From Gerris lacustris (lineage: Eukaryota > Arthropoda > Insecta > Hemiptera > Gerridae), in contig OX578286.1 of NCBI GenBank assembly GCA_951217055.1, positions 38,410,345 through 38,474,344 on the forward strand: a stretch of 64,000 bases of DNA. Direction: 5' to 3'. The notes under the pieces were generated by a model. It was not told the DNA's origin. It saw only the letters and a list, made by a program, of their open reading frames with translations, and ran no database searches. Both the position numbers and the translations under genes were made by a program. Positions 47,976-60,225 of this stretch are shown here, piece after piece. Position 1 is the stretch's first letter. Each line of letters begins with the position of its first letter.

Positions 47976-48404
47976 CCCTAGAACACTACCTATGCGTCAA
48001 AGTGACGTATTGAATTGATAAAAATGGCTGCCAGTCGCCCCCTCTACGTCCAATGGTTCCCAACGTCCCTGTATGCCTACCCTGTTTAATATTTTTTATA
48101 ATAATAATTTTTTTAACGCTTAATTGTAAGAAATTTGACTGAAACATTACTGTTAATAGATGTTGCCTGATAGAAAATTGTGTTCCTCTTCTTATTATCA
48201 CAGAAATGTGTACCTACTTTTTTTTAAAAGAAATATTCATGAATCGCCTATTTATTTATTATAAACCAAACTAATAATGCATTATTAAGTAACTTACTAT
48301 ATTTTGAGACTAAAAAATAGTTTAATTTAAATAAGATCCAATGATAGTCACAGTGACGTATCGGTAGTAACAACATATTAATATTTAACGGTAGTATTCT
48401 AGGG
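47976..48404. mobile_element. piggyBac-type MITE
   Basis: Ends CCCTAGAACACTACC and GGTAGTATTCTAGGG are inverted and flanked by TTAA on both sides (47972-47975, 48405-48408), the hallmark of piggyBac elements. An inner pair CAAAGTGACGTAT / CAGTGACGTATCGG lies 20-25 bp further in. 429 bp, no transposase. Confidence 0.9.
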
Positions 48405-48408
48405 TTAA

Positions 48409-49600
48409 AATTTAAAAAATAAACTTTGAAAATTGAAATACAGCAAATACTTATAAGACGATCATATATAAAGATGGCGACAAATATTATTAGAAATTTT
48501 TAATTGTTTTAGGTTTATTTCCATTGAATCCTACCTATTTGTTTTGTACATCTTACTGTGTAAATGTGTCTAAATATTTATTTCAGCCATTACCATGTTT
48601 CAAATACTTTATAGAATTACCTAATATTTATTATATATTCATAATTTTAAATAAAATCCTCTATTTCTTTATTGATTTTATTTTTACTTGATAATGATAA
48701 TATAAATTTCGTTCATTTAAATGTTTGTTTGCTTATATATATTGGTTAATACTATGAATAAATGTCATTATTTAATTATTATTATTGTTATTTATTTTAT
48801 TTTATTTTGTTTTATTTATTTATTTTTTATCAATGCCTATTAATGTTTTATTTATTTCTATAAACTTATATAAAATTTGATATTTGATTGAGGTTGAATG
48901 TTATTTAATAATATTATTATTAATGATCTATTATCGGGCGAAATTACTTATTATTACTTTTTTACTCTAATTTTATTGAAAATTATAATGTTTTAGTTTT
49001 TTTTTTTTACTAATTTTTCCGAATAAATAAAAAATATTTATGTAAAAAAATTTAAAAATTCACACCATGCTCAAAACAAATATTATAATTTTGAAAAAAA
49101 AAATAAAAATAAAAATAAAGAGTGGATAAAAAATACAAATTAAATAAAGAATTATTATTAATATCAAATTAAATAAACAAACAGATTTAAGAAAGAATAA
49201 ATGTAAACAATTTTTAAAACACAATTATCAATTGATAAGCACATGCAAACACATAAGCAAACTTAAACAGAAATATCGATAAGAGGAAACATTAAGAATA
49301 ATTCAGTGGTTGTACTTACATCTAGTTGATTTTATTTTGGTTTCCAATAAACAACGGTAAATTCATTCATTTTAATAGATTTATTATTGATCTCCTAATG
49401 TTTCTTATAATTAATGGGTCAAATACTTAAAAAATAACTGATTAATATAATCAGTTTTTGTTTAACTGACTTATTTATCTGGGAATCGAACGCAGGTCTT
49501 ATTGTATTTGAGAGATGGGTATCGATAATAGTAGTAAATCGATAGTAGAAGATGGATAGCATAATATTGATTATCATTCATATTGATATAAAACTGTAAT
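48409..49600. other. AT-rich intronic stretch
   Basis: Only a possible tRNA-like relic (GGGAATCGAACGCAGG) near 49480. Confidence 0.4.
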
Positions 49601-49609
49601 TTTAATTTA

Positions 49610-49815
49610 ACGATTCGATAGTTCGATGCATTTAGAATATCGATGTATAAATGACATCGATAGTTCGATGAATACAGAACATCGAAGTATACATGACATC
49701 GATAGTTCGATGTATTTAGAATATCGATGTATAAATGACATCGATAGTTCGATGAATACAGAACATCGAAGTATACAGAATATCGATAGTTCGATATATT
49801 CAGTATATCGATATT
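49610..49815. repeat. Minisatellite built on ATCGATAGTTCGATG
   Basis: Alternating about 30-bp half-units forming a 60-bp unit; source of the frame at 49626-49859, which is therefore not a gene. Confidence 0.9.
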
Positions 49816-50530
49816 TTATTTCATTGAGAAAAGCTTTTATTTATAACTATCGATTTTAAAAATTGTCTTAAAACTCGACATATATCTATGATTGGTCGAA
49901 ATGTCGACATTAAACTCTAATTAATTTTAAATTCAAGGGATCCAATTTTGAGTCCTGGGAAAATTACATGATCCCATTGAATTTTTATGATTTTATTGTT
50001 TTATGAGCCAAGTTACCAAATAAACATTTGGTAACTTGTTCTTTCACTAGAAATTAAAATTTGTATATTTGAAGTGAAATAATATATTGTAAAAATAAAA
50101 GTGACTAGTCTGAGAATCGAATCTAGAACCCTATATATATATACTTTTATTTGGACATATGATAGATAATATACCTGTATCTTTTAAAATTTAGGGATAA
50201 TACAATAAAAATATTTAACTCTAAATCAACAACAAATAATGTGTACTAACATAAAATTCCCAATAAATATTTAAATACTGTAACATCACATTGTGCTAAG
50301 CTTTTTTGCTTTTAAAACATTTTAATGTTGTGATAGACTAAACAATTAATGATATTTAATTTAATTTAAAAAGCACATTAAAATAAAACACAGAATCACA
50401 AATATGTGCTTAAATTTGACCCCAAAAACCAATGTGCATAAATTTATTCGATCATTTCGAATTCGGGCTGAAAAGTATGATGAAGATGCAGATGACAAAT
50501 GATGAAGAGGCTGAGACGTTAATGTAACAT
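49816..50530. other. AT-rich intronic stretch
   Basis: Another tRNA-like phrase (GAGAATCGAATCTAGAACCC) near 50111; otherwise nothing. Confidence 0.4.
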
Positions 50531-50539
50531 TAACGTTTT

Positions 50540-50890
50540 TTACTTGACCCTATATAATCTGGATCTTTTGATACCCCCTAATAGTTTTATAACTGATAAG
50601 TTTTATAATTTGTTTATTAAATTATTGTTATTAAAATTTAAATGGGAACAAAAAACAATTATCCGCCATTTTGAATTTGAACAGCTGATAATATTGAGTT
50701 CGCTATATTTTTCCTGTGTGCGCGTCAAAACGATCTTTTATACTGGAAAGTTTCACGTTTTTATCTCTTTTGGTTCAAAAGTTATTGGAACCGTACAGAG
50801 TGACAGACAGACACAGGAACGAAACTATAAGGGTTTCTTTTTTTTGGTTTTACCAACGAAACCCAAAAAAAGGGAAGATTAAAGAAAAGA
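50540..50890. mobile_element. Dispersed repeat fragment
   Basis: Phrases such as GAGTGACAGACAGACACAGG and AACGAAACTATAAGGG followed by a poly-T stretch resemble repeat sequence elsewhere in the window (3.5, 20.6, 63.8 kb). ORFs here are by-products. Confidence 0.35.
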
Positions 50891-50997
50891 AAAGGTATTG
50901 AAGTAAATTTTATCAATGAAACAGGTTCCATCGTTAGGTAATATTTGTTAGTATACCATATTTCATTAGTAGAGCATGGTCCATTATCATAAAAAAG

Positions 50998-51232
50998 GCA
51001 CTTCTTTAGATTGTTACTCCCCTTATAAAAAAATAAAACACAGGGGAGTAACAGTCTAAAGAAGGTTCACGGAATGTTGTTCTTTAGACTGTTACTCCCC
51101 TTATAAAAACAGAAGTGTGATATTCCTTTGTCCCAAAGTACATTGAACTAAACATCCCTTTGTTTTAATAGTTATGTAGTTAAAGTTATTTATATTCTAC
51201 AAAAACGTAGGGGAACAATCTAAAGAAGTACC
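50998..51232. mobile_element. MITE, TTCTTTAGATTGTTACTCCC family, copy 4
   Basis: Outer ends GGCACTTCTTTAGATTGTTA and CAATCTAAAGAAGTACC, with the core in the opposite orientation to copy 1 (CCCAAAGTACATTGAACTAA). Intronic. Confidence 0.8.
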
Positions 51233-52555
51233 ATAAAAAATTTATGGAACATAGATATAAAGGACTATGTTCTATGAATGGCTTATGTTTCAGTAGTTGA
51301 GAGAGCGTGGTTCGTTTTATCTATAGATAATGTTCTACAAGTAGACACAAACAAACTATGTTCAATTAATAGATCATGTTTTATTGGTAGAACATGTTCC
51401 TTTTTCACTACGTTTTTATTAGCTTGTTTTCTTGTTTGTTTGTTTGTTTGTCCAGTATAAATCTTGCAATCGACTTTTAACTAACATTCCATTTGAAACT
51501 TTTAGGATAGCTCAGAACACGATGACAATTCATTATTATAATAATTTTAACCATCATTCAGCAGAATATAATTAGTTTTCAGCAAATTTTGGTGTATAGA
51601 AAGTTAGTTCGAAAAAAATCCGCAAGTTTTTTTTATTTGTTTTGACATGTACAATATTTACAATTTTGATTTTGACAAAATTTAAAAACGTAGTATATAA
51701 AAAGTTCTTTTTTATCTTGTAGATCAAATAACTATGTTTCATAAGTGAATCATGTTCCATAAGTAGAGCATACTCCGTTCAAATTCCATTTATTGATTGT
51801 ATATTTTAATAGTCAATATTCCATCAAATTATTAAATTATAATTATTATTATTAAATTATAGTTATAATTAATTATTAATTATTAATTATTAGTTGTATT
51901 AATGAATTATGTTTCATCAACAGAACATTATCAATTGTTAAATCATGTCTCATATATTTATTATATTTGTCATTTATATAATTGAGTAGTGTCCTGACGG
52001 TGACACCAAAATAGGTGATGACTCACCTCGAAATAATTTGTCATTGCTAAGATGAAGGTAACCACATTTATTCCAATAAAAATAAATGTTTATTTTGATT
52101 TGTTGGTCTTCAAATAGATATAATAACTTATCTAAATAGATATCTAAATCAATGTACTTAATTTTACATTTTTTTCTAAATATAATTAAGCTCATTACCA
52201 CGGGCTTATCAGCTTGTTTATTATAATTCAATAATAAATATTATTCGCTCAGATGACTAGTCAAATTAAAGAATCATGCTCTATCGATAGAACATATTTA
52301 TTTGGATAGTTCAATAGATCATATTATATCGATTGATCATAAACTGGAAGAACATTGTTCAGTCAGTGAAACATATTACATCAATGGAACATGTTTTATT
52401 TGTGGATAATATCATGAGATTGTAAATTAAAACGTGACTTTTCTGGCAATTGAACATGAACATGTTAATATTTTAAAATTATAAAGATCATGTTGGAAAA
52501 CCATTTTTATAATTATTATATTTTCCCGTTTTGCTACTGTCATTTTTTTTCCAAA
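51233..52555. other. AT-rich intron with diffuse 'gaacatgtt' phrases
   Basis: Irregular repeats around TAGAACATGTTCC and CATGTTTCAT-like words suggest a very old minisatellite. Frames at 51278-52231 are unsupported. Confidence 0.4.
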
Positions 52556-52564
52556 ATATACATG

Positions 52565-53738
52565 TTTCCTTTAGAGGAAAGACCAGCAAGATATTTTCTT
52601 TAGAGGAATGACCAGCAAGATATTTTCTTTAGAGGAATGACCAGCAAGATATTTTCTTTAGAGAAATGACCTGCAAGATATTTTCTTTAAAGGAAAGACT
52701 AGCAAAATATTTTCTTTAGAGGCAAGACTAGCAAGATATTTCCTTTAGAGGAAAGACCAGCAAGATATTTCCTTTAGAGGAAAGACCAGCAAGATATTTC
52801 CTTTAGAGGAAAGACCAGCAAGATATTTCCTTTAGAGGAAAGACCAGCAAGATATTTCCTTTAGAGGAAAGACCAGCAAGATATTTCCTTTAGAGGAAAG
52901 ACCAGCAAGATATTTCCTTTAGAGGGCAGACAAGCCAGATATTTCTTATAGAGGAAAGACCAGCAAGATATTTCCTTTAGAGGAAAGACCAGCAAGATAT
53001 TTCCTTTAGAGGGCAGACAAGCCAGATATTTCTTATAGAGGAAAGACCAGCAAGATATTTCCTTTAGAGGAAAGACCAGCAAGATATTTCCTTCAGAGGA
53101 AAGACCAGCAAGGTATTTCCTTTAGAGGAAAGACCAGCAAGATATTTCCTTTAGAGGAATGACCAGCAAGAGATTTCCTTTAGAGGAAAGACCAGCAAGA
53201 TATTTCCTTTAGAGGAAAGACCAGCAAGATATTTCCTTTAGAGGAAAGACCAGCAAGATATTTCCTTTAGAGGAAAGACCAGCAAGATATTTCCTTTAGA
53301 GGAAAGACCAGCAAGATATTTCCTTTAGAGGAAAGACCAGCAAGATATTTCCTTTAGAGGAAAGACCAGCAAGATATTTCCTTTAGAGGAAAGACCAGCA
53401 AGATATTTCCTTTAGAGGGCAGACAAGCCAGATATTTCTTATAGAGGAAAGACCAGCAAGATATTTCCTTTAGAGGAAAGACCAGCAAGATATTTCCTTT
53501 AGAGGGCAGACAAGCCAGATATTTCTTATAGAGGAAAGACCAGCAAGATATTTCCTTTAGAGGAAAGACCAGCAAGATATTTCCTTTAGAGGAAAGACCA
53601 GCAAGATATTTCCTTTAGAGGAAAGACCAGCAAGATATTTCCTTTAGAGGAAAGACCAGCAAGATATTTCCTTTAGAGGAAAGACCAGCAAGATATTTCC
53701 TTTAGAGGAATGACCAGCAAGATATTTCCTTTAGAGAT
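52565..53738. repeat. 29-bp minisatellite, about 40 units
   Basis: TTTAGAGGAAAGACCAGCAA recurs every 29 bases. A variant pair (GGGCAGACAAGCCAG, TCTTATAGAGG) marks 52921-53083 and again 53414-53576, an exact offset of 493 (17 units), so a block was duplicated. It ends about 55 bases past the exon donor, inside the intron. Confidence 0.97.
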
Positions 53739-53793
53739 TTCCTTTTTTCTGTTTTGCAACTAACTGATTTTGTTTTTCAAAAGATCAACTTAC

Positions 53794-54054
53794 CTATTTG
53801 TATTTTTTCTTCTTGGATTGGATCTGTAGAAGATTCCAAAAGAGACCCTCTTCTGTTGAACATTTTGTGCCTCCATTGCGGCTGTTGACTTCTGGATGGC
53901 ATTTCTTGATTCTTTTGATTACTCTCTTGAGCCTGTTGATTGTTCAATGGCAAAGATTCAAAGAGCGGTCCAGGCAGACTAAGGCTCTCTCCTGAGCCAG
54001 ATTCTCTTCTGAATAAACCTATTACAGACCGTCGTGCCGACTCAATTATACCTC
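53794..54054 (-). CDS. Internal coding exon of the minus-strand gene
   Basis: 261 nt on the minus strand between a GGTTTAG|GAGG acceptor (branch-like CCTAAAC and poly-T upstream) and an ATAG|GTAAGT donor. Phase 1 at both ends. It encodes Gly-Gly-Ile-Ile-Glu-Ser-Ala-Arg-Arg-Ser-Val-Ile-Gly-Leu-Phe-Arg-Arg-Glu-Ser-Gly, then a Ser/Pro/Leu stretch, a Gln/Asn-rich stretch, QWRHKMFNRRGSLLESS and PIQEEKIQ. It joins in frame to the exon at 47044 (Ile-Gly junction). Basic amphipathic start, otherwise disordered; RRES and RRGS are phosphorylation-like sites. Upstream exons are outside the window. I could not assign a family. The plus-strand frame across it (53798-53995) is a shadow. Confidence 0.7.
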
Positions 54055-54157
54055 CTAAACCATTTCCAAGTTTAGGATAAAGAAAAAAAATCCCACACGT
54101 TTTTATTTTTTTTTTTTTTTTTACATAATTATTATTATTATTTTATTTATTTATTGT

Positions 54158-54226
<69 letters not shown>

Positions 54227-55140
54227 AGTATAATATGTATAAAACAAATGTATGAATAATATTTATTTTTTAAACGAAAGTCCAATTTTTTTTTGTTTTT
54301 CCAAAAAGACAATTTTTCATTTCCATGTATATAAAACAAAATTAATTTAAGTATATCCCCAAAAAATAAATAATAGTTTTGTACGTTTTGTTTAAATTAA
54401 TTATTGTTGTGTATATGTGCACATACATATATATATATATTTATGTATCCAGCAGTTACCAATTTGAAGAAATGTTCCAATTTTTTGGTGTCGTTAACAT
54501 TAAGTGAGCAACACAACCAAGGAAGGAAGGGGGAACACACAACCAAACCAAAAACAAAAGAAAAACAAAAAGAAAAAAAATAATAAAATGTAAAACAAAA
54601 ATATACAACAAAAATACATAATAAATAATATTTTTTAAAAAAAACACAAATAACATAACACTCAACTAAATACAAAATTATAATAAAACATAAGTGCGAT
54701 AGAAACAAAATCATTATATTTAATGATTAAAACATAACACATGTCATAAACTACCTTCTACTATAAGCGTACTAGGTTCTTGTTTATAATTTTTATTTAT
54801 TTGTGTTATTAGATACGTGTATATTAATTAATTAAATTTTATAAAAATATATATGAAATTATGTATTAAGATTTAATTATTTATTATTAATTATTTTAAG
54901 AGTTAATGTATTTAATTTTTTAAATAATATTGATTATTTTTCTGACCATTTATGGTGACAAAACTGTATAATTTATTTTTATTATTATATATTATTTATC
55001 ATTGTAATAATAAATATATTTTTTTAATTAATATAATGAATTAGATATATTGGAATTTAAATACAGTATCACTTTGAATACTATGTGAAAATTTGAACCT
55101 TTTTGTCGGACCAATTTTTTTTTAATTTGGCTTGACATGT
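54055..55140. other. Intron with long poly-T
   Basis: Nearly uninterrupted T runs at 54166-54221 and shorter at 54107-54122. The minus-strand frames at 54397-54714 are AT-rich noise. Confidence 0.5.
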
Positions 55141-55148
55141 TTCAGTTT

Positions 55149-55540
55149 GGGCACTTCTTTAGACTGTTACTCCCTTTATAAAAAACAGAAGGGAGTAACA
55201 ATCTAAAGAAGGTGTACGGTCTGTTCTTCTTTAGACTGTTACTCCTTTTATAAAAAACAGAGGAGAGTAACAATCTAAAGAAGGTGTACTTACCGTTCTT
55301 CTTTAGACTGTTACTCCCTTTGTAAAAACAGAAGGGAGTAACAATCTAAAGAAGGTGTACGGACTGTTCTTCTTTAGACTGTTACTCCCTTTATAAAAAC
55401 AGAAGTGTATATTCCTTTGTCCCAAAGTACATTGGACTAAACGTCCCTTTGTAAATAGTTATTAAGACAAGGGAAGGTAATAAATAATTATATGCATCTA
55501 TAATAAAAAAAGGGGGAGTAACAATCTAAAGAAGTATACC
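55149..55540. mobile_element. MITE, TTCTTTAGATTGTTACTCCC family, copy 5 (expanded)
   Basis: Outer ends GGCACTTCTTTAGACTGTTA and CAATCTAAAGAAGTATACC. The end hairpin is tandemly repeated about three times (unit about 85 bp), followed by the usual core 'ttcctttgtcccaaagtaca'. Confidence 0.8.
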
Positions 55541-55705
55541 TAAGTTTGATAGAGAAGGTCTGGTCTTTCAACCCATTTTTTGGTTCAATGGACCCATTTA
55601 AGTTTGCGTCTTTGGGTGTAAAAGAAAAAAAAGACATGGCGTCCCAATATTATAAATGGAACCAAAACATACTATGGTTTCATACCTTGAAAATTAAAAT
55701 ACATT

Positions 55706-55910
55706 ATTGTATTTCAATTGTTATTGTTGTTAATATGATATTTTTATTGTATTTCAATTGTTATTGTTGTTAGTATGATATTTTTATTGTATTTCAATTG
55801 TTATTGTTGTTAATATGATATTTTTATTGTATTTCAATTGTTATTGTTGTTAATATGATATTTTTATTGTATTTCAATTGTTATTGTTGTTATTATGATA
55901 TTTTTATTGT
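55706..55910. repeat. 40-bp minisatellite, 5 units
   Basis: ATTGTATTTCAATTGTTATT recurs every 40 bases. Confidence 0.95.
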
Positions 55911-57405
55911 ATGCGTTTTGTAATTTGTAGGTGAATTAATAATGTATTCAAGTTTGTAATATGTTTTTATGCAAATCTAAATCTCCTCATACTCTTCAAA
56001 CTTCTAATTAAAATAAATTAAATTTAATTGAAATAATTAATTCTACTTACATAACAATCTAATTACTCATGCAATAAAATATATTACTAGATGCAAAATT
56101 CATTAATTTAAAAATACAAAAAAAAAAAATCATTCAAAAGTATAAATATGATTAAACTTTCTAATTAATAAATAGTACATTAATTATTTATTATTATAGA
56201 ATTAAAAATGTAAACATAATCTTAGTATATATTTATTGTTATTATATGTATTCGTATTATAATTATTTTATTATTTTAATTGTTAAAAATTATTATAAAT
56301 TTTAAGAATTTTTAAAAAATTAAATTTTAAGATTTTAATTTGTATGTTTTGCTTAATTTTAATATGTAATATAAATATAATTTTTAATAATAAATATAAA
56401 TATATAGTTTATAGGTTTATAAACTACTTGTTAAGGATCAAAATGATTTTGATAAGCATAAATATACAGATCCTACAGATAGTTTTCTTAATCCACCCAT
56501 ATTTTTAACCAATCCCCCCCCCCCCCCCCCACCAATATAATTTTGCGAAAATCCTGAATTAGTTATTAATTTTTTACTATAGAGACAAATTTCAGATAAT
56601 TCCACCTATAAATTTTCATTCCAAACACAATGTTATTTAAGCGTTTGAAAGAAGAAGTTATTTTAGTTAAAGGACTTAATTTTCAAAACATAGATGGCCG
56701 CCATATTGAATCAAAATGACCGATTGAAAACCCCATTATAAAAGAACGCTAATTTTCAAATTTCAAGGTTCAAGTCCAATTGGTTCCAGGGATCAAATCA
56801 AAAAGTTCCAGGGTTCGCATGTAAACAGCCACCATATTGAATCAAGAATTCATCTTGAATCGTACAATGATTTTTTAGCGAGCATCCAGGGTTTAAGATA
56901 AACCTATATACACGCAATTTTATTGTCTTAAGACCGATGGTTTTAGAGATATATTGTGATGAGTCAGTCATTCAGTCAAAAGGAATTTGGATTTTATAAA
57001 ATTTGCAGATTAGAATTGTTGTATAATATTATATACAATATAAAGTCTATGGAACGAAGGATTATCAACCTGGAAGTAAAGATAGTGCAAGTTGGAGGTG
57101 ATACTTAGTCATATAATTTGTTAATTTATTTTGTAAAATTACAGTATTTATTTTTTTTAGAAAATATCATCTAATTTTTGGCAGCTAATAACCAAACAAT
57201 CATTCTTTTTAAATTAAACTATTTTAATTAAAAGCCACCAAAATGGTTGTCCACGGCTGATAATAAAAAAATGTAAATTCTAATTCTAGTAATTACAAAT
57301 GAACGATTTTAAATTGGTTTGTTTAACCAATATTTTGTTGTAATAAAAAATACTGATGATGTGTATGATTATGGTAATTATGAATATATGATTTTGGCAT
57401 TATTA
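55911..57405. other. Mostly AT-rich non-coding DNA
   Basis: Poly-C run at about 56513-56530; the 56560-57000 part has 'ggccgccatattgaatcaa' phrases typical of dispersed repeats here. No gene. Confidence 0.4.
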
Positions 57406-57413
57406 AAAATATA

Positions 57414-58095
57414 CAGGGTGGCACAAAAGTATGGAAACCCCTGAATAACTCTTCAGAAATGAATTTTTTTGAAAAAAGTTTCTGGATTTTTCCTTAGCTA
57501 TTCAATGGTGACCTTGGATTTGACCTTAACCTTGCCCTTCAAGGTTATTTTAAGGTAAACTTTGTTATTTTAAATGGGAACCCCCATTTTTTATTGTGGA
57601 TTTGAAAAGAGAAGGAAATGTTACCTAAAATATGACCTTGACCATGTCCTTGAGCGTGACCTTTAAGGTCGAAATTGTTTTCCAATGAGAACCTTTAGTT
57701 TGCATTGCGGATTGCCCACTAACCAAATGTTTCCCTTCAACCGCAGCTTTGACCACGGCCTACACCACGTCCTTGAACATGACCTTTACGGTCATTTCAA
57801 CCCTCCCCTCTTTTTATATTAATTTATTTGTTAATTGGTCTTGCTCAAGGACATAGTCAAGGTCATATTTTAGTTAACATTTCTTGCTCTTTTCAAATCC
57901 ACAATAAAAAAATGGGGGTTCGCATTTAAAATAACAAAGTTTACCTTCAAATAACCTTAAAGGGCAAGGTTACGGTAAAATCTAAGGTAACTAAATCTAA
58001 CCATTGAATAGCTAAGGGAAAATCCTGAAACTTTTTTCAAAACAATATATTTCTGACGAGTTATTCAAGGGTTTCCATACTTTTGTGCCACCCTG
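57414..58095. mobile_element. Tc1/mariner-type non-autonomous element
   Basis: Ends CAGGGTGGCACAAAAGTATG and CATACTTTTGTGCCACCCTG are perfect inverted repeats with TA at both sides. The inverted match runs deep (GGGAACCCCCATTTTTTATT region mirrored near 57905), so the whole 682 bp is a long foldback. No transposase. Confidence 0.85.
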
Positions 58096-58635
58096 TATGA
58101 TTATGGTAATTAATATCTGTTACTACTTTTATAAATGATAATAGCAAGGAAATATAGGTTAATTATTACTGAGCATTTTGTAATTATCTATCATAATTGG
58201 CAACAAAAGATTTTCTTTTGACACGGACTGCGTCCAAATTTAGTGAAGAAGGGTTATTCCTTACCCATTTTCCACTTAAAAATAAAATATAGTTGGTAAA
58301 TTTAGTTGACCAAATTTTATAGTTTTCAATTTTTATTTTGATATGATCGGAAACTAATTCATGTAATCTAGAATTACTTTTACGTTAATTTCCCGTAAGT
58401 TTGGCTTTTTCTTCAATATTCTATGTAATAATGAAAGCATGAAAAGCAAAAAAAAAAAGTTTTTTCATTGTTATAGTAATAATATTATATTTATTGATGA
58501 TATATCATCCAATCGGTAGCCATGTAACTTAAAAAACCCTTTATGGGTAATTTTAGATTACATTTTCTATTATTGCTTTATTTAATGTTATATGAATTAA
58601 TATACACTATTTCTATTATTATTATTATTATTTTT
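58096..58635. other. AT-rich non-coding stretch
   Basis: Nothing recognised. Confidence 0.4.
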
Positions 58636-58636
58636 T

Positions 58637-59366
58637 GAACGAAGTTCCTTATGGCATGTTACAGCGTCGGGAGCCCGGGAGTGAATCAGAACAAAAACGA
58701 CCGTCACAAAACTAACAGTCACTACACCAACCGACTAGTTTGTTGCACATCGTTATCCGCCCAAGCGTTCACGCGCAACGCTCGCGTAAACGTAAGCTTC
58801 AAATGTCAAATTGAAATTTTAGCACGGGAAAAAATTTCTCATTTCATCTATTCAATGAGACAAACAACTTTTTTAAATATTTTTTTTTTTATTAAAACCA
58901 ATACCGGCACCGCTATGAAGAGTTAAAGATCGCTAAATTTATTAAAACGGACCTAAACGTTTAAAATAGACAAAACAACGTTTATACCGATATCTTAACG
59001 ATTTTAATACAACTATATACACATCGTCTAAAGTACAATTGAAACAGGCATGTAAAATTTCTACCTGATACAAGCAGAAATGTTTGTGTAGTGAAGTGAT
59101 ATATTTTAAAACATTTTAAGTTTAGTAGGTTGGGTTGGAGAACAGTCCTGTTCCCTCACTCTAACAACCATCCTCTTTAACTATCAACTCATCATGATTA
59201 ACTTTTTTCTTATATTCAATTCATATTTATTGCAAGACGGTCGCTTCAGTGATAAAAATATGTTTTTCTTTTAATTTTGCCTGAACTCCGCCATGTGTTA
59301 GCTTCATATACTTAGCAGTATGACTTTATAATTTATATTTAATGAAAAGCTAAGGAACTTCGTTCC
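58637..59366. mobile_element. Element with GAACGAAGTTCCTTA ends
   Basis: GAACGAAGTTCCTTA at the left and TAAGGAACTTCGTTC at the right (about 59352-59366). The left part matches 6322 onwards and phrases of the 63.8-kb repeat. The frame at 58651-58926 is part of this repeat. Confidence 0.6.
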
Positions 59367-60225
59367 TAACGGGTGTCCCGTGACACCACACGTATTTTTT
59401 ATTTAATTTTTTTTTCAGTCAGGTTCGACGAAAAATTTAGTTAGACACAAATTTTTAAGTTTCTTCCACTTTTTTAGCCTGCTCAAGACTACCCTGATAC
59501 GTCCAAATAAAATGGATGATAGCCACTGATCTAGAACTATCGGGGTCATAATGAAAAATTACTCTTTTAAGTGTCCTTTAAAAAGCAAATGTGGGTTCAA
59601 AAAAATAACTAAAAAAATAATCTAAAGAAAAAAAAATCTAAAAAAAAATAATATGTAGCTATGTTGCTAACTAGCTATGACTATTAATTAAAAAAATATT
59701 TAAAAAAAAAAAAAAAAATAATTTAAAAAAAAATTGCTTTAAGGTTTCAGGACACATTTGAGACAGGATTAACGGAATAGATATTTATTTAAAAGTTTTC
59801 TTTTCAAAAGTTTTTACAACAAAATAAGGACAAAAAAATGTTCAACCTATTTGGACAAAAATTATTTTAAAGGTTATGTCATCAGTGCTAAAGTGGTTGT
59901 TTTAAGGAGACATATTGAGTTTATTTTAATGGTTCAGGAGAAAACAGTCACTCTGTCAGAATATGTTATGCTCATAGATAAAATTAGTTACTTCATGTGC
60001 TAATTCGTGAGGTCTGTAGATTGGTATGTTTCCTAGTTAGGAAGTACAACCTAGATGTGTTTCCTCATAGATACAATAAGATACTTCATATGTTAATAAG
60101 TGTGGGCAGTAGATTTGTGTCATGTTTACCTATTTAGGACTAAAACCTTAATATGTTATGCTAATAAACACAATAAGACACTTAATATGTTAATATGTTT
60201 GGTCAGTAAATTGGTGTTAAGTTTA
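59367..60225. other. Non-coding; three diverged about 80-bp units at 60000-60225
   Basis: 'tatttaggactaaaacctta' type units flank and continue beyond the next insertion (62080-62110), giving a split tandem repeat. Confidence 0.45.

Noticed and set aside
49626..49859. 77-residue plus-strand ORF
   Set aside because: Translation of the ATCGATAGTTCGATG minisatellite.
52861..53575. Minus-strand repeat protein frames (73 aa, twice)
   Set aside because: Identical frames generated by the 29-bp minisatellite block duplication.
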